In this document: positions 1-8,960 of the stretch, piece after piece | Numbering within the stretch: position 1 is the first letter of the stretch | Layout: each line of letters begins with the position of its first letter | NCBI RefSeq assembly: GCF_024199985.1 | Contig: NZ_JANARS010000001.1 | Span: 124,001-188,000 of the forward strand | Reading direction: 5' to 3' | Source of the DNA: Nocardioides pinisoli | Lineage (GTDB): Bacteria > Actinomycetota > Actinomycetes > Propionibacteriales > Nocardioidaceae | Length of the DNA: 64,000 bases | Notes under the pieces: generated by a model | Seen by the model: only the letters and a program-made list of their open reading frames with translations | Told to the model about the DNA's origin: nothing | Databases searched by the model: none | Made by a program: the position numbers and the translations under genes

Positions 1-486
1 CACCACCGGCTCGGGCATCACGACGCCGTCCGCGCCGACCAGGTGGACGCGGCGACGGGTCGGCACCTGGACACCGTCGAACGCCTGGTGGTCGAACGCG
101 TAGTGGGCAGCGGGTGTCGTCGACCCGAGCACCTCGGTCGTGTAGTCGTGGCGCCGGATGAGGCCACGGTCGTCGAGGTAGTAGAGGTTCTCGGCGGAGT
201 GCGTCGCGATGTCTGCGGGATAGACCACGCGGAGTCGGCGCCACGTCTTGTCCTGCTCGCTCCACGGGTCGAGCTCCTCGACCTCGACCCCGGGCAGGAG
301 CCAGGAGAACGGCTGGGTGAGGTACGTCCACATGGCATAGCCGGTGAAGTAGGCCAGGTGCAGGCGGTCCCAAGGGGTCTCCAGGGAGTGGCCGACGAAC
401 GCGGCCCGCGGGTCGGAGCGCTCCTCCAGCACCTCGTCGCGCGAGTTCTCGATCGTCACGCTGCTGGGCGTGTAGGTGTCGTGGAG
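1..486 (-). pseudogene. C-terminal part of a conserved actinobacterial protein, 5-prime end missing, runs off window
   Basis: Read on the minus strand in the frame that contains TYTPSSVTIENSRDE, about 160 codons are open and strongly protein-like (for example ETPWDRLHLAYFTGY, and later AAHYAFDHQAFDGVQVPTRR). They continue past the left window edge. There is no start codon in a sensible place: upstream of about position 486 this frame turns into the out-of-frame shadow of an AAA ATPase gene. I infer that the first part of the gene was lost when it was joined to the neighbouring ATPase fragment. I do not recognise the family by name and assign no function. Confidence 0.55.
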
Positions 487-734
487 GTCTCGAACTCCAC
501 GCCGGGGGCACGGAGCACCCGAGCCCCGTTCCGTCGTGCGGTGCCCGTCGCGGCCTCCAGGGCGGACTTGCCCATCCCCGCCTCGGCGGTCAGCAGGAGC
601 ACGCCACCGGTCGCCGTGGCCGCACGGACGAAGGCGTCGAGCTGGGCGACCTCTCGAGCGCGCCCCACGAGGGTCCGGTCTCCGTCACCACCTGCTGGCG
701 TCACGGGCCCTCCCTGCTGTCGGCCCCCGGACAC
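480..734 (-). pseudogene. N-terminal fragment of a LuxR-type AAA ATPase regulator
   Basis: The first 75 or so residues read like the start of a large ATP-binding LuxR-family regulator (AAA_16). LVGRAREVAQLDAFV is followed by the P-loop AEAGMGKSAL and then ARVLRAPGVEFE, which in full proteins leads into the rest of the NTPase domain. Here homology stops right after GVEFE (about position 486), the frame ends 10 residues later, and a different gene begins in another frame. The full family is usually 800-1000 residues, so this is a remnant. Translation would start at a GTG at 734. Confidence 0.6.
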
Positions 735-878
735 TGGTGCCTCGTCAGCCTACGCGTCCCACGACGTCCGGGAGCCGATCGGTGAGCGTGAGTCACCCGA
801 CCGGGGCGGTCGCCCGCGCGGCTCGCCATCAGCGCGGAATGACAGTGCGCTGCGGACGTGGTCAGGAGAACGAGCAGG

Positions 879-1643
879 TCAGGGGAGCTTCTCGACAGCG
901 GTGGCGACGAACGCACCGATGCCCTCCGTGGTGAAGGCGGGTTCAACGCCCTGGCCCATCACGATGTCGACCACCTGCAGGTCCATCAGCACCGGGCCCT
1001 GCCGCACCAGGGAGTTGTGGAGCAGCCAGTACGCCCCGCCACCGGCCTCAGCCAGCCTTGTCACGTCGCCGTAGCGGTCGTCGCCAACATCCGGGATCGC
1101 CATCGGCTCGGCCTCACCGGGACCCTCCTCGCCGGCAGGGATCTTCCCCTGACAGGCGCGCATGCCATCACGCAACGCGTTGAAGGTCGACTCGACCTCG
1201 GCCGGGTCCTCCGCCAGCAGGTACTCCTGGACGAAGATCATGTGGCCCACCCGATCGCCAGTGGCCATGTCGATGGGATCCTCCTCAGACTGGTCGATCT
1301 GCCGGAACGCCTGCCACCGCAGCCCTTCCGCGGCCAGATGAGACTCCCTGCCGGCCTTGCCGCACAGCTCGATCCTCGGCAGCATCCCCTGCTTGCTCTC
1401 GGGCACCACGCCGTCGATCGCGCCTTCCGCGTCCTGGGGCACGTTGACGGCCCACGTGCCGTCGTAGTCGTCCGCCGTCACCAACGCCGCGGCCAGCTGC
1501 TCGGGTGTCGGCGCGGCTCCGTGCGACGTGGCGGACCGAGTGCTCGAGGGGGGCGATCCAGAATCGTCGCCATCATCCGCGCAGCCCCCCAGCAGCAGCA
1601 TCGTCGCCGCAGCCAGGCCGATACTGATACGAACGTGATTCAT
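879..1643 (-). CDS. Secreted lipoprotein of unknown function
   Basis: The 254-aa product starts with MNHVRISIGLAAATMLLLGGC, a lipoprotein signal peptide with lipobox LGGC near residues 18-21. It should therefore be lipid-anchored on the outer face of the membrane. A Ser/Thr-rich linker of about 30 residues follows and then a soluble domain with no motif I recognise. The ATG at 1643 is preferred to upstream starts because it places the signal peptide first and has a purine-rich GAGGGAG about 10 nt upstream. It stands alone next to the tRNA-Leu gene. Confidence 0.8.
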   Translation of the reverse strand: MNHVRISIGLAAATMLLLGGCADDGDDSGSPPSSTRSATSHGAAPTPEQLAAALVTADDYDGTWAVNVPQDAEGAIDGVVPESKQGMLPRIELCGKAGRESHLAAEGLRWQAFRQIDQSEEDPIDMATGDRVGHMIFVQEYLLAEDPAEVESTFNALRDGMRACQGKIPAGEEGPGEAEPMAIPDVGDDRYGDVTRLAEAGGGAYWLLHNSLVRQGPVLMDLQVVDIVMGQGVEPAFTTEGIGAFVATAVEKLP

Positions 1644-1873
1644 CGTGCCGCGCTCCCTCGCCGGTCGCTCCCCGTGCCTCCAGCCTCTCGCGCTCCATGA
1701 GCACTGGTCAGGGGCGCAAGGCCCCCGGGTCAACAGCCTCGCCCAGCTTCGTCGCACACAGTCGCCAGCGACCGGCTCAACGCTACGAGGACCCACTCGT
1801 CGCCACCTGCGAGCGATGTCGCGGTGCGCATCGTTGATGCCTGCCCAGAGCGGGCGCCCCGGAAAATGGCCAA

Positions 1874-1899
1874 GGCCCCGGGTCCATGGACCCGGGGCC
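1874..1899 (-). terminator. Perfect 26-nt palindrome downstream of tRNA-Leu
   Basis: A perfect inverted repeat (GGCCCCGGGTCCA and its complement) lies just beyond the 3-prime end of the tRNA. In the tRNA direction it is followed by TTGGCCATTTT, so it fits an intrinsic terminator for the minus strand. Confidence 0.7.
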
Positions 1900-1908
1900 A
1901 GCCACCCA

Positions 1909-1995
1909 TGGTGCGCGAGGGGGGAGTTGAACCCCCACGTCCTTTCGGACACACGGACCTGAACCGTGCGCGTCTGCCTATTCCGCCACTCGCGC
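1909..1995 (-). tRNA. tRNA-Leu(CAG)
   Basis: The minus strand gives an 87-nt cloverleaf including encoded CCA. The acceptor arm is GCGCGAG paired with CTCGCGC, and the anticodon stem CACGG/CCGTG encloses loop TTCAGGT with anticodon CAG. The variable arm is long (TGTCCGAAAGGACG), as in class II tRNAs, and the T arm is GGGGGTTCAACTCCCCC. It is intact and shows no sign of element insertion. Confidence 0.95.
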
Positions 1996-2160
1996 TTGAA
2001 GCGGGCTCAGGCTACCCCACCGCCGACACGCCCTCCCAATCGGCCGTACGCCGGGGCGCCACGGTGGCGCGGGAGCGACCGGCCGGTACGCTCGGCGGCA
2101 CCGCTCGGGCGGTCGTTGATGCCTGCCCACCCCGACGCTTCGACGAGAGGAGGCCTGAGG

Positions 2161-2877
2161 ATGAACCCCTTGCAGCGCTTCGAGCACCGGCTCGAGACAG
2201 TGATCTCCGGTGTGTTCGCCCGGGCCTTCCGCAGCGCCGTGCAGCCCGTCGAGATCGCCGCCGCGCTCCAGCGCGAGTGCGACAACAACGCCCAGGTGCT
2301 CAGCCGGCAGCGCCGGCTGGTGCCCAACGACTTCCACGTCGAGCTGTCGGCCACCGACCTCGACCGCATCGTCGGCCTCGGTCGCGCGCTCGAGCAGGAC
2401 CTTGTCGACCAGCTCCAGGACCACGCCGACGCGCAGGGCTACGTCTTCACCGGTCCGATCAGCATCGCCTTCGAGTCGGCCGACGACCTGACCACCGGCC
2501 GCTTCCGGATCCGGTCTAAGGCGCAGGCGAGCGTCACCGACAACGACCAGCGCACCCGGACCCGGTCCTCCCACGCCACCCTCGAGGTCAACGGCACCCG
2601 CCACCCGCTGCGACCCCCGGGGCTGGTCATCGGCCGCGGCACCGAGGCCGACCTGCGCATCAACGACCCCGGCGTCAGCCGGCGACACCTCGAGCTCGAG
2701 GTCAGCATCGACGGCGTCGAGGCCGTCGACCTCGGCTCGACCAACGGGATCCTGGTCGACGGCACCAAGGTCCCCCGCGCGCGGCTGCGCGACGGGTCGA
2801 CGATCAAGATCGGGCACACCGAGATGACGGTCCGCATCGACGGCGGACGCGACGAGGCCGGGGGCTGGAATGTCTGA
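2161..2877 (+). CDS. fhaA: FHA domain protein FhaA
   Basis: The 238-aa protein has an N-terminal DUF3662 region (about 1-120, beginning MNPLQRFEHRLETVISGVFA) and a C-terminal FHA domain (about 150-230). The FHA domain shows IGRGTEADLRINDPGVSRRH and DLGSTNGILVDG, the residues that bind phosphothreonine. In mycobacteria FhaA binds kinase-phosphorylated partners such as the lipid-II flippase MviN and tunes wall synthesis. The start has GAGG upstream. It opens the kinase operon and its end overlaps fhaB by 8 nt, so translation is probably coupled. Confidence 0.95.
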   Translation: MNPLQRFEHRLETVISGVFARAFRSAVQPVEIAAALQRECDNNAQVLSRQRRLVPNDFHVELSATDLDRIVGLGRALEQDLVDQLQDHADAQGYVFTGPISIAFESADDLTTGRFRIRSKAQASVTDNDQRTRTRSSHATLEVNGTRHPLRPPGLVIGRGTEADLRINDPGVSRRHLELEVSIDGVEAVDLGSTNGILVDGTKVPRARLRDGSTIKIGHTEMTVRIDGGRDEAGGWNV

Positions 2878-3352
2878 GCTGACGCTCTTCCTCATCCGCG
2901 TGGCGTTCCTGGCCATCCTCTGGATCTTCGTGCTGTCCGCGATCTCGGTGATCCGCTCCGACATGTTCGGCGCGCGGGTGCCCGAGACCGCACGCAACGG
3001 CGCACCTGCCCCGGGCCGCAAGAGCAAGGCCCCCAAGCCCAACAAGAAGCCCCGCCGCGGCGCCCCGACCCACCTGCTCGTGGTCGAGGGCGAGAACCCC
3101 GGCACCCGTGCCGAGCTCGCCGACGCGCCCCTCCTCATCGGCCGCGGCAGCGACGCGGCGATCAAGCTCGACGACGACTACGTCTCCACCCGCCACGCGC
3201 GCGTCGCGGCCAGCGGCGACGAGTGGTTCGTCGAGGACCTCGGCTCGACCAACGGCACCTACGTCGGCCCCGTCCGCATCACCCAGCCCACCACGATCGG
3301 CCTCGGCGTGCAGGTCCGCGTCGGCAAGACGATCCTGGAGCTGCGGAAGTGA
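2870..3352 (+). CDS. fhaB: Membrane-anchored FHA domain protein FhaB (FipA)
   Basis: The 160-aa product has one N-terminal membrane helix (about residues 5-28), a Lys/Pro-rich linker and a C-terminal FHA domain. Key residues are seen in LIGRGSDAAIKLDDDYVSTRH and DLGSTNGTYVG. It should sit at the membrane and read threonine phosphorylation by PknA and PknB during division, as FipA does. The stop codon overlaps the pstP start (ATGA), and the start lies inside the end of fhaA, so all three are translated together. Confidence 0.95.
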   Translation: MSELTLFLIRVAFLAILWIFVLSAISVIRSDMFGARVPETARNGAPAPGRKSKAPKPNKKPRRGAPTHLLVVEGENPGTRAELADAPLLIGRGSDAAIKLDDDYVSTRHARVAASGDEWFVEDLGSTNGTYVGPVRITQPTTIGLGVQVRVGKTILELRK

Positions 3353-4593
3353 TGTACCTCCACTACTCCGCGATCTCCGACGTCGGCCGGGTGCGCCGCG
3401 AGAACCAGGACAGCGGCTACGCCGGTCCCTGGCTGCTGACGGTCTGCGACGGGGTGGGCGGCGCGGTCCGCGGCGACCTCGCCTCGAGCACCGCGGTGCA
3501 GGCGCTGCGCAAGCTCGACCAGGAGCCCGACGACGACATCCTGGGACAGCTCGCCGGCGCCGTGCACCGCGCCGACGACCGGATCGCCGAGCTGGTCGAG
3601 GAGGACCCGGCCCTCAACGGCACCTCGACGACGGCCACCGTGGCGCTCTTCGACGGCACCCGCTTCGGCGTCGGCCACATCGGCGACAGCCGCGCCTACC
3701 TCTACCGTCGCGGCGAGCTGCGCCAGCTGACCCACGACCACACCTTCGTGCAGTCGCTCATCGACGAGGGCCGCATCACCGAGGAGCAGTCGCGGACCCA
3801 TCCGCACCGCAACCTCATCCTCAAGGCGCTCGACGGCATCCGCCACGAGGAGCCCGACCTCTTCGAGTTCCCCGCCGAGGTCGGCGACCGCGTCTTCCTC
3901 TGCAGCGACGGCGCCTGCGGCACCCTCACCCACGACCGGATGGCCGAGATCCTCGGCACCGGCACGCCCGACTTCGCCGCGGTCGAGCTCGTCCGAGCGA
4001 GCCTCGAGGCCGGCAGCACCGACAACGTCACCTGCATCGTCGCCGACGTCTCCGAGGAGGCGCCGCCCGAGGACCTGGCGCCCCTGCTCGTCGGCGCCGC
4101 CGCCGACCTGCCGCGGCGACTGCCGCTCGGCGGCGGGGTCGGTGGCCTCTTCCGCGGCCACCGCTCCGGCGACACCGGTGAGATCCCGCCCGTGCCGGAC
4201 GACGTGCCCGCGGGCGCCTACGTCGCCGACCCGATCGACCCGGAGGCCGTCCGCTACGCCCCGCGCGACCCCGGCCGCTACTCGTGGCTGCGCCGCCTGC
4301 TGATCGCCCTCGTGCTGCTCGGCGTTGCCTGGGTGGTGCTGGCCGCCGGCTGGTCGTGGAGCCAGCAGCAGTTCTACGTCGCCGAGGAGGACGGCCGGAT
4401 CACGATCTTCCGCGGCATCGACGCCCGCCTCCCCGGCATCTCCCTCTCCCACGCCTACGAGACCACCGACGTCGAGCTGACCCGCCTCAGCGACATCGAC
4501 GCCGAGCAGGTCCGCGAGGGCATCGAGGCCGACGACCTGGAGGACGCGCGGCTGACCGTGGACAACTACGCCGCGCGCCAGGACGTCGACTGA
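3352..4593 (+). CDS. pstP: PP2C-type Ser/Thr phosphatase PstP
   Basis: The 413-aa protein has a cytoplasmic PP2C phosphatase domain (about 1-235), one membrane helix (about 305-328) and an extracellular tail of about 85 residues. Metal-binding signatures are visible: SDVGRVRRENQDSGY, VCDGVGGAVRGD, IGDSRAYL and the late GSTDNVTCI. It removes phosphate from the PknA/PknB targets encoded in the same operon. The extracellular part is shorter than in mycobacterial PstP. The start ATG overlaps the fhaB stop. Confidence 0.95.
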   Translation: MYLHYSAISDVGRVRRENQDSGYAGPWLLTVCDGVGGAVRGDLASSTAVQALRKLDQEPDDDILGQLAGAVHRADDRIAELVEEDPALNGTSTTATVALFDGTRFGVGHIGDSRAYLYRRGELRQLTHDHTFVQSLIDEGRITEEQSRTHPHRNLILKALDGIRHEEPDLFEFPAEVGDRVFLCSDGACGTLTHDRMAEILGTGTPDFAAVELVRASLEAGSTDNVTCIVADVSEEAPPEDLAPLLVGAAADLPRRLPLGGGVGGLFRGHRSGDTGEIPPVPDDVPAGAYVADPIDPEAVRYAPRDPGRYSWLRRLLIALVLLGVAWVVLAAGWSWSQQQFYVAEEDGRITIFRGIDARLPGISLSHAYETTDVELTRLSDIDAEQVREGIEADDLEDARLTVDNYAARQDVD

Positions 4594-4612
4594 GGGTGAC
4601 GGACGGACGAGG

Positions 4613-6022
4613 ATGACTCAGACCGGGACCCTGATGGGCTTCGTGCACCGGCGTCGCCGGGGCGCGGAGCTGTTCCTGCTCGTGCTCGCGCTCGCGGTGG
4701 GCATCGGCGCCTACGCGGCCGTCGGCCTCGGGGTGGAGGGCGTCGTGCCCGCCGACCTCGTCGGCTACGGCGGCTGGCTGACCGCGCTGATCGTGGCCGC
4801 CCACGTCACCGTACGCATCGTGGCGCCCTACGCCGACCCGGTCCTGCTGCCGCTGGTGGCCGCGCTCAACGGCCTCGGCCTCGCCGTGATCCGTCGCCTC
4901 GACCTGACCTACGAGGCCAACGGGCTCGACCAGCACACCTTCGCGCGCCAGCAGCTGATCTGGATGACGCTGGGCGTGGTCCTCTTCATCGTCACGCTGG
5001 CCCTGCTGCGCGACCACCGCGTGCTGCAGCGCTTCACCTACACCGCGGGCCTGCTCGGCATCCTGCTGCTGATCCTGCCCTTCCTGCCCCTCGTCGGCCG
5101 CGAGATCAACGGCGCCCGCATCTGGATCAACGTCGCCGGCTTCAGCTTCCAGCCGGGCGAGGTCGCCAAGGTGCTGCTGGTGATCGCGTTCTCCGGCTAC
5201 CTCGTCCTGCACCGCGACGCCCTCGCCCTCGCCGGGCGCCGGGTCCTGTTCGTCGACCTGCCCCGCGGCCGCGACCTCGGGCCGATCCTGGCGATGTTCG
5301 GCGTCTCGATGATGATCCTGGTGCTGCAGAACGACCTGGGCTCCTCGCTGCTGTTCTTCGGCCTCTTCCTCGCGATGCTCTACGTCGCGACCGAGCGCCC
5401 CGGCTGGCTCGTCGTCGGCGGCCTGCTGTTCGGCGCCGGCGCGCTGGCGGCGTACACCTTCGTCGGCAACGTGCAGAACCGGTTCAACTTCTGGCTCGAC
5501 CCCCTGGACTACTACGAGGCGTCGCCGGGCAGCTACCAGCTCGTCGAGGCGTTGTTCGGGCAGAGCTGGGGCGGTCTCATCGGCCGCGGGCTCGGCAACG
5601 GCTTCCCCGAGCGGGTGCCGTTCGCCTACTCCGACTTCATCGTCTCGACGATCGGTGAGGAGCTCGGCCTGACCGCCGTCATGGCGATCATCCTCTGCTA
5701 CGGCCTGATCGTGGAGCGGGCGCTGCGCATCGCGCTGATCTCCCGTGACGGCTTCGGCAAGCTGCTGGCGGTCGGCCTCGGCGCCATCGTCGCCCTGCAG
5801 GTCTTCGTGGTCATCGGCGGCGTCACCGGGCTGATCCCGCTGACCGGCCTGACCACGCCGTTCCTGTCCTACGGCGGCTCGTCCCTCGTGGCCAACTGGG
5901 TCATCGTGGCGCTGCTGCTGCGCGTCTCCGACCAGGCCCGCCGTCCCGCGCCGCGCCTCGACCCCGTCGACGACGCCGGCGCCGACAGCGAGAGCACCCA
6001 GGTGGTGAAGCTCAGGTCATGA
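4613..6022 (+). CDS. rodA: SEDS peptidoglycan polymerase RodA/FtsW
   Basis: The 469-aa protein is polytopic (about 12 membrane helices) and of the SEDS family, which polymerises lipid II into glycan strands together with a class B PBP. Typical stretches are AALNGLGLAVIRRLDL near residue 85, FQPGEVAKVLLVIAF near 180 and FLSYGGSSLVANW near 420. It is paired with pbpA, whose start overlaps its stop (ATGA). The region from fhaA to pknB forms one co-directional block. Confidence 0.95.
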   Translation: MTQTGTLMGFVHRRRRGAELFLLVLALAVGIGAYAAVGLGVEGVVPADLVGYGGWLTALIVAAHVTVRIVAPYADPVLLPLVAALNGLGLAVIRRLDLTYEANGLDQHTFARQQLIWMTLGVVLFIVTLALLRDHRVLQRFTYTAGLLGILLLILPFLPLVGREINGARIWINVAGFSFQPGEVAKVLLVIAFSGYLVLHRDALALAGRRVLFVDLPRGRDLGPILAMFGVSMMILVLQNDLGSSLLFFGLFLAMLYVATERPGWLVVGGLLFGAGALAAYTFVGNVQNRFNFWLDPLDYYEASPGSYQLVEALFGQSWGGLIGRGLGNGFPERVPFAYSDFIVSTIGEELGLTAVMAIILCYGLIVERALRIALISRDGFGKLLAVGLGAIVALQVFVVIGGVTGLIPLTGLTTPFLSYGGSSLVANWVIVALLLRVSDQARRPAPRLDPVDDAGADSESTQVVKLRS

Positions 6023-7479
6023 ACAAGCCCATCCGCGTCGTCTCGGTCTTCTGCCTCGTCCTCTTCCTGGCCCTGCTCGTCAACGCGACCTACCTGATGT
6101 ACGTCCGGGCGGACAGCCTGGCCGACGACCCCCGCAACCGGCGGATCATCACCGCGACGTTCTCCCGCGAGCGCGGCGCGATCCTCGTCGGCGACGAGGC
6201 GATCGCCCGCAGCGTGCCGTCCGACGACCAGTACAAGTTCCAGCGGACCTACTCCCAGCCGTTCAAGTACGCCCCGATCACCGGCTACTTCTCCTGGTTC
6301 AGCCAGACCGGCGTGGAGAGCTCGCAGAACGCTGTCCTGGCCGGTGACGACTCGCGCCTGTTCGTCACGCGCCTGGTCGACATGCTGAGCAACAGCGACC
6401 CCAAGGGCGGCAACGTCCAGCTCACCGTCGACGCCGCCGCGCAGGACGCCGCGTGGGAGGGCCTCGAGGCCCTGCCGGGCGATGCGCAGGGTGCCGTGGT
6501 GGCGCTCGAGCCGACGACCGGTCGGGTGCTCGCGATGGCCTCGACCCCGACGTTCGACCCCAACAAGCTCGCCTCGCACGACTTCGGCGCGGTCGCCGAC
6601 CTCAGCAAGGAGCTCAACGCCGACCCGCGCGAGCCGCTCGTCAACCGCGCCATCGCCACCACGCTGCCCCCGGGGTCGACGTTCAAGCTGGTCACCGCCG
6701 CAGCCGCGATCGAGTCGGGCAACTACGACGCCGACTCGATGGTCCCCGGCGGCTACCGGTTCCAGCTCCCCCAGTCGACGACCAGCGTCCCCAACTACGA
6801 CGGCGGCAACTGCGGTGGTCGCCGGATCACCCTGACCCAGGCGTTGCAGGTCTCGTGCAACGTCACGTTCCTCAGCCTCGCCAACGAGCTCGGCGTGGAA
6901 GCCATGGCCGACCAGGCCGAGAAGTTCGGCTTCAACGACACCTCCCTGGAGGACCTGGGCGGCCAGGCCGAGTCGCTCTACCCGCGCGACCTCGACCCGC
7001 CCCAGACCGCGCTGTCCGGCATCGGCCAGTCGAGCGTCACCGCGACGCCGCTGCAGATGGCGATGGTCGCCGCCGCCATCGCCAACGACGGCGACGTGAT
7101 GCGCCCCTACGTCGTCGACGAGGTGCGCGCGCCCAACCTGTCGGTCCTCGACCGCACCGACCCGCAGAGCATCAGCAAGGCGATCTCGAGCACCACCGCC
7201 GACGAGCTGACCTCGATGATGGTCGCCACCGTCGACTCCGGCACCGCGACCCCGGCCCAGATCCCGGGCGTGCAGGTCGCCGGCAAGACCGGCACCGCCC
7301 AGTCGACCGCCGACCGGCCGCCCTATGCGTGGTTCGTCTCCTTCGCCCCGGCCGACGACCCGCAGGTCGCCGTCGCCGTCCTCGTGCAGTCGAGCGACAC
7401 CTCCCGCTCCGAGATCGGCGGCGGACGCCTCGGCGGCCCGATCGCCAAGGCGGTCATGGAGGCGGTGATCAACCAGTGA
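6019..7479 (+). CDS. pbpA: Class B penicillin-binding protein PbpA
   Basis: The 486-aa transpeptidase is anchored by an N-terminal helix (about 8-28). The penicillin-binding motifs are in order: SxxK in PPGSTFKLVT (about residue 220), SxN in SCN (about 280) and KTG in AGKTGTAQS (about 420). It cross-links peptidoglycan and is the usual partner of the RodA encoded upstream. It overlaps rodA upstream and pknA downstream by 4 nt each, so the proteins are probably made in fixed proportion. Confidence 0.95.
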   Translation: MNKPIRVVSVFCLVLFLALLVNATYLMYVRADSLADDPRNRRIITATFSRERGAILVGDEAIARSVPSDDQYKFQRTYSQPFKYAPITGYFSWFSQTGVESSQNAVLAGDDSRLFVTRLVDMLSNSDPKGGNVQLTVDAAAQDAAWEGLEALPGDAQGAVVALEPTTGRVLAMASTPTFDPNKLASHDFGAVADLSKELNADPREPLVNRAIATTLPPGSTFKLVTAAAAIESGNYDADSMVPGGYRFQLPQSTTSVPNYDGGNCGGRRITLTQALQVSCNVTFLSLANELGVEAMADQAEKFGFNDTSLEDLGGQAESLYPRDLDPPQTALSGIGQSSVTATPLQMAMVAAAIANDGDVMRPYVVDEVRAPNLSVLDRTDPQSISKAISSTTADELTSMMVATVDSGTATPAQIPGVQVAGKTGTAQSTADRPPYAWFVSFAPADDPQVAVAVLVQSSDTSRSEIGGGRLGGPIAKAVMEAVINQ

Positions 7480-8960
7480 CCGCCCTCGCACCCGGCGGCC
7501 ACGTCGACGACGCCCGCCGCTACGTCCTCGAGTCGCGCATCGCCACGGGCGGCATGGGCGAGGTGTGGTCGGCGCGCGACACCGTCCTCGACCGGCCGGT
7601 GGCGGTCAAGGTGCTCAAGCCCGAGTACGCCGACGACGCGCTGTTCCGCACCCGCTTCGAGACCGAGGCCCGCCATGCGGCGGCGCTGCACCACCCCGGC
7701 ATCGCCTCGGTCTTCGACTATGGCCACGGCTCGCCGGTCGACGGCTCGACGACGCCGCGCCCCTACCTGGTCATGGAGCTCGTGGAGGGCCAGCCGCTCT
7801 CCGCGCTGCTGCGCCCCGGCGCGCCGCTCGATCCGGCCGTCACGCAGGACCTGCTCGCCCAGGCGGCCGACGCCCTCGGGGTCGCCCACGCCGCCGGCAT
7901 CGTGCACCGCGACGTCAAGCCCGCCAACCTCCTCGTGACCCCCGACCGCCGGGTGAAGGTGACCGACTTCGGCATTGCCCGCGCGGCCGAGGGGATGGCC
8001 CTGACCCAGACGGGCGAGGTGATGGGCACACCGGCCTACATCTCCCCCGAGCAGGCCGAGGGCACCTCCGCCACCGCCGCGTCCGACGTCTACTCCCTGG
8101 CGGTGGTGGCCTTCGAGTGCCTCGCCGGCCGCAAGCCGTTCGTCGCCGACACCCCGGTCGCCACCGCGATCGCCCACCTGCGCAACCCGGTCCCCGAGCT
8201 CCCCGACTCCGTCCCGGCCGACCTCGCCGCCGTCGTACGCCGCGCGATGTCCAAGTCGCCGGAGGAGCGCTTCCCCGACGGGGCCGCCTTCGCCCGGGCG
8301 CTGCGCTCCCCCGCCTCGGTCGCCGGCGCCGCAGCGGCCACGGTGGTCGCTCAGGCGGTCGAGCCCGCCGGGTCCTCCACGCAGGTCATGCCGGCCGCGG
8401 CTCCCGCGCCCGCGCCCGCACCGGCCCCCGCCCCTGCGCCCGCCCGTCGTCGTACGACGCCGTGGCCCCTGCTGGTCGGCCTCGCGGCCGTGCTGCTCGC
8501 CGTGCTGCTCGCCGTCTGGCTGGGCACCCGCGACGACGAGCCCGCCGCCGACGGTGGCAGCACCCCGTCGCAGGGCGGCTCGCAGTCGCCGGCCGACAGC
8601 CCGACCCAGAGCCCGACACAGAGCCCCACCGAGACACCGACCGAGACGCCGACGGAGACGCCGACGGAGACCCCGAGCGAGACCCCCACGGAGACACCTA
8701 CCGAGACGGAGCCGACCACGGTCGAGGTCGACCCGGCCGCCTACGTCGGGCGCGACCGCAAGGACGTCGAGAAGGAGCTGCGCGACCTCGGGCTCAAGCC
8801 CGAGGCGGTCGAGGTGGCCAACCCCGGTGACCAGCCGGACGGCATCGTGGTGTCGGTGGAGCCGAGCGGCACGCTGCAGGAGGGCGACCAGGTGACGGTC
8901 AGCTACTGGGCCAAGGTCCCGCCCGGCCAGCGACGAGACGAAGGGAGCGACCAGGGATGA
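7476..8960 (+). CDS. pknA: Ser/Thr protein kinase PknA with one PASTA domain
   Basis: The 494-aa protein starts at a GTG overlapping the pbpA stop. Residues about 10-270 form a Hanks-type kinase: glycine loop ATGGMGEVW, ATP lysine in VAVKVLKPEY, catalytic HRDVKPANLL, DFG in DFGIARA and an activation loop with MGTPAYISPEQ. An Ala-Pro linker, one membrane helix, a Thr-Pro-Glu repeat (TETPTETP) and a single PASTA domain (about 425-490) follow. Mycobacterial PknA has no PASTA domain, so the external sensor is a difference. Overlaps pknB by 4 nt. Confidence 0.94.
   Translation: MTALAPGGHVDDARRYVLESRIATGGMGEVWSARDTVLDRPVAVKVLKPEYADDALFRTRFETEARHAAALHHPGIASVFDYGHGSPVDGSTTPRPYLVMELVEGQPLSALLRPGAPLDPAVTQDLLAQAADALGVAHAAGIVHRDVKPANLLVTPDRRVKVTDFGIARAAEGMALTQTGEVMGTPAYISPEQAEGTSATAASDVYSLAVVAFECLAGRKPFVADTPVATAIAHLRNPVPELPDSVPADLAAVVRRAMSKSPEERFPDGAAFARALRSPASVAGAAAATVVAQAVEPAGSSTQVMPAAAPAPAPAPAPAPAPARRRTTPWPLLVGLAAVLLAVLLAVWLGTRDDEPAADGGSTPSQGGSQSPADSPTQSPTQSPTETPTETPTETPTETPSETPTETPTETEPTTVEVDPAAYVGRDRKDVEKELRDLGLKPEAVEVANPGDQPDGIVVSVEPSGTLQEGDQVTVSYWAKVPPGQRRDEGSDQG

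Noticed and set aside
1..1074. Long plus-strand open frames at the left edge
   Set aside because: They are shadows of minus-strand coding sequence; the minus-strand readings have conserved motifs.
1909..1995. tRNA-Leu as an integration site of another element
   Set aside because: The tRNA is intact, there is no second copy of its 3-prime end in the window, and no integrase is next to it.
8600..8720. Short tandem repeats (GAGACGCCGACG type) that look like a CRISPR or satellite
   Set aside because: They lie in frame inside pknA and encode the Thr-Pro-Glu stalk; there are no spacers.
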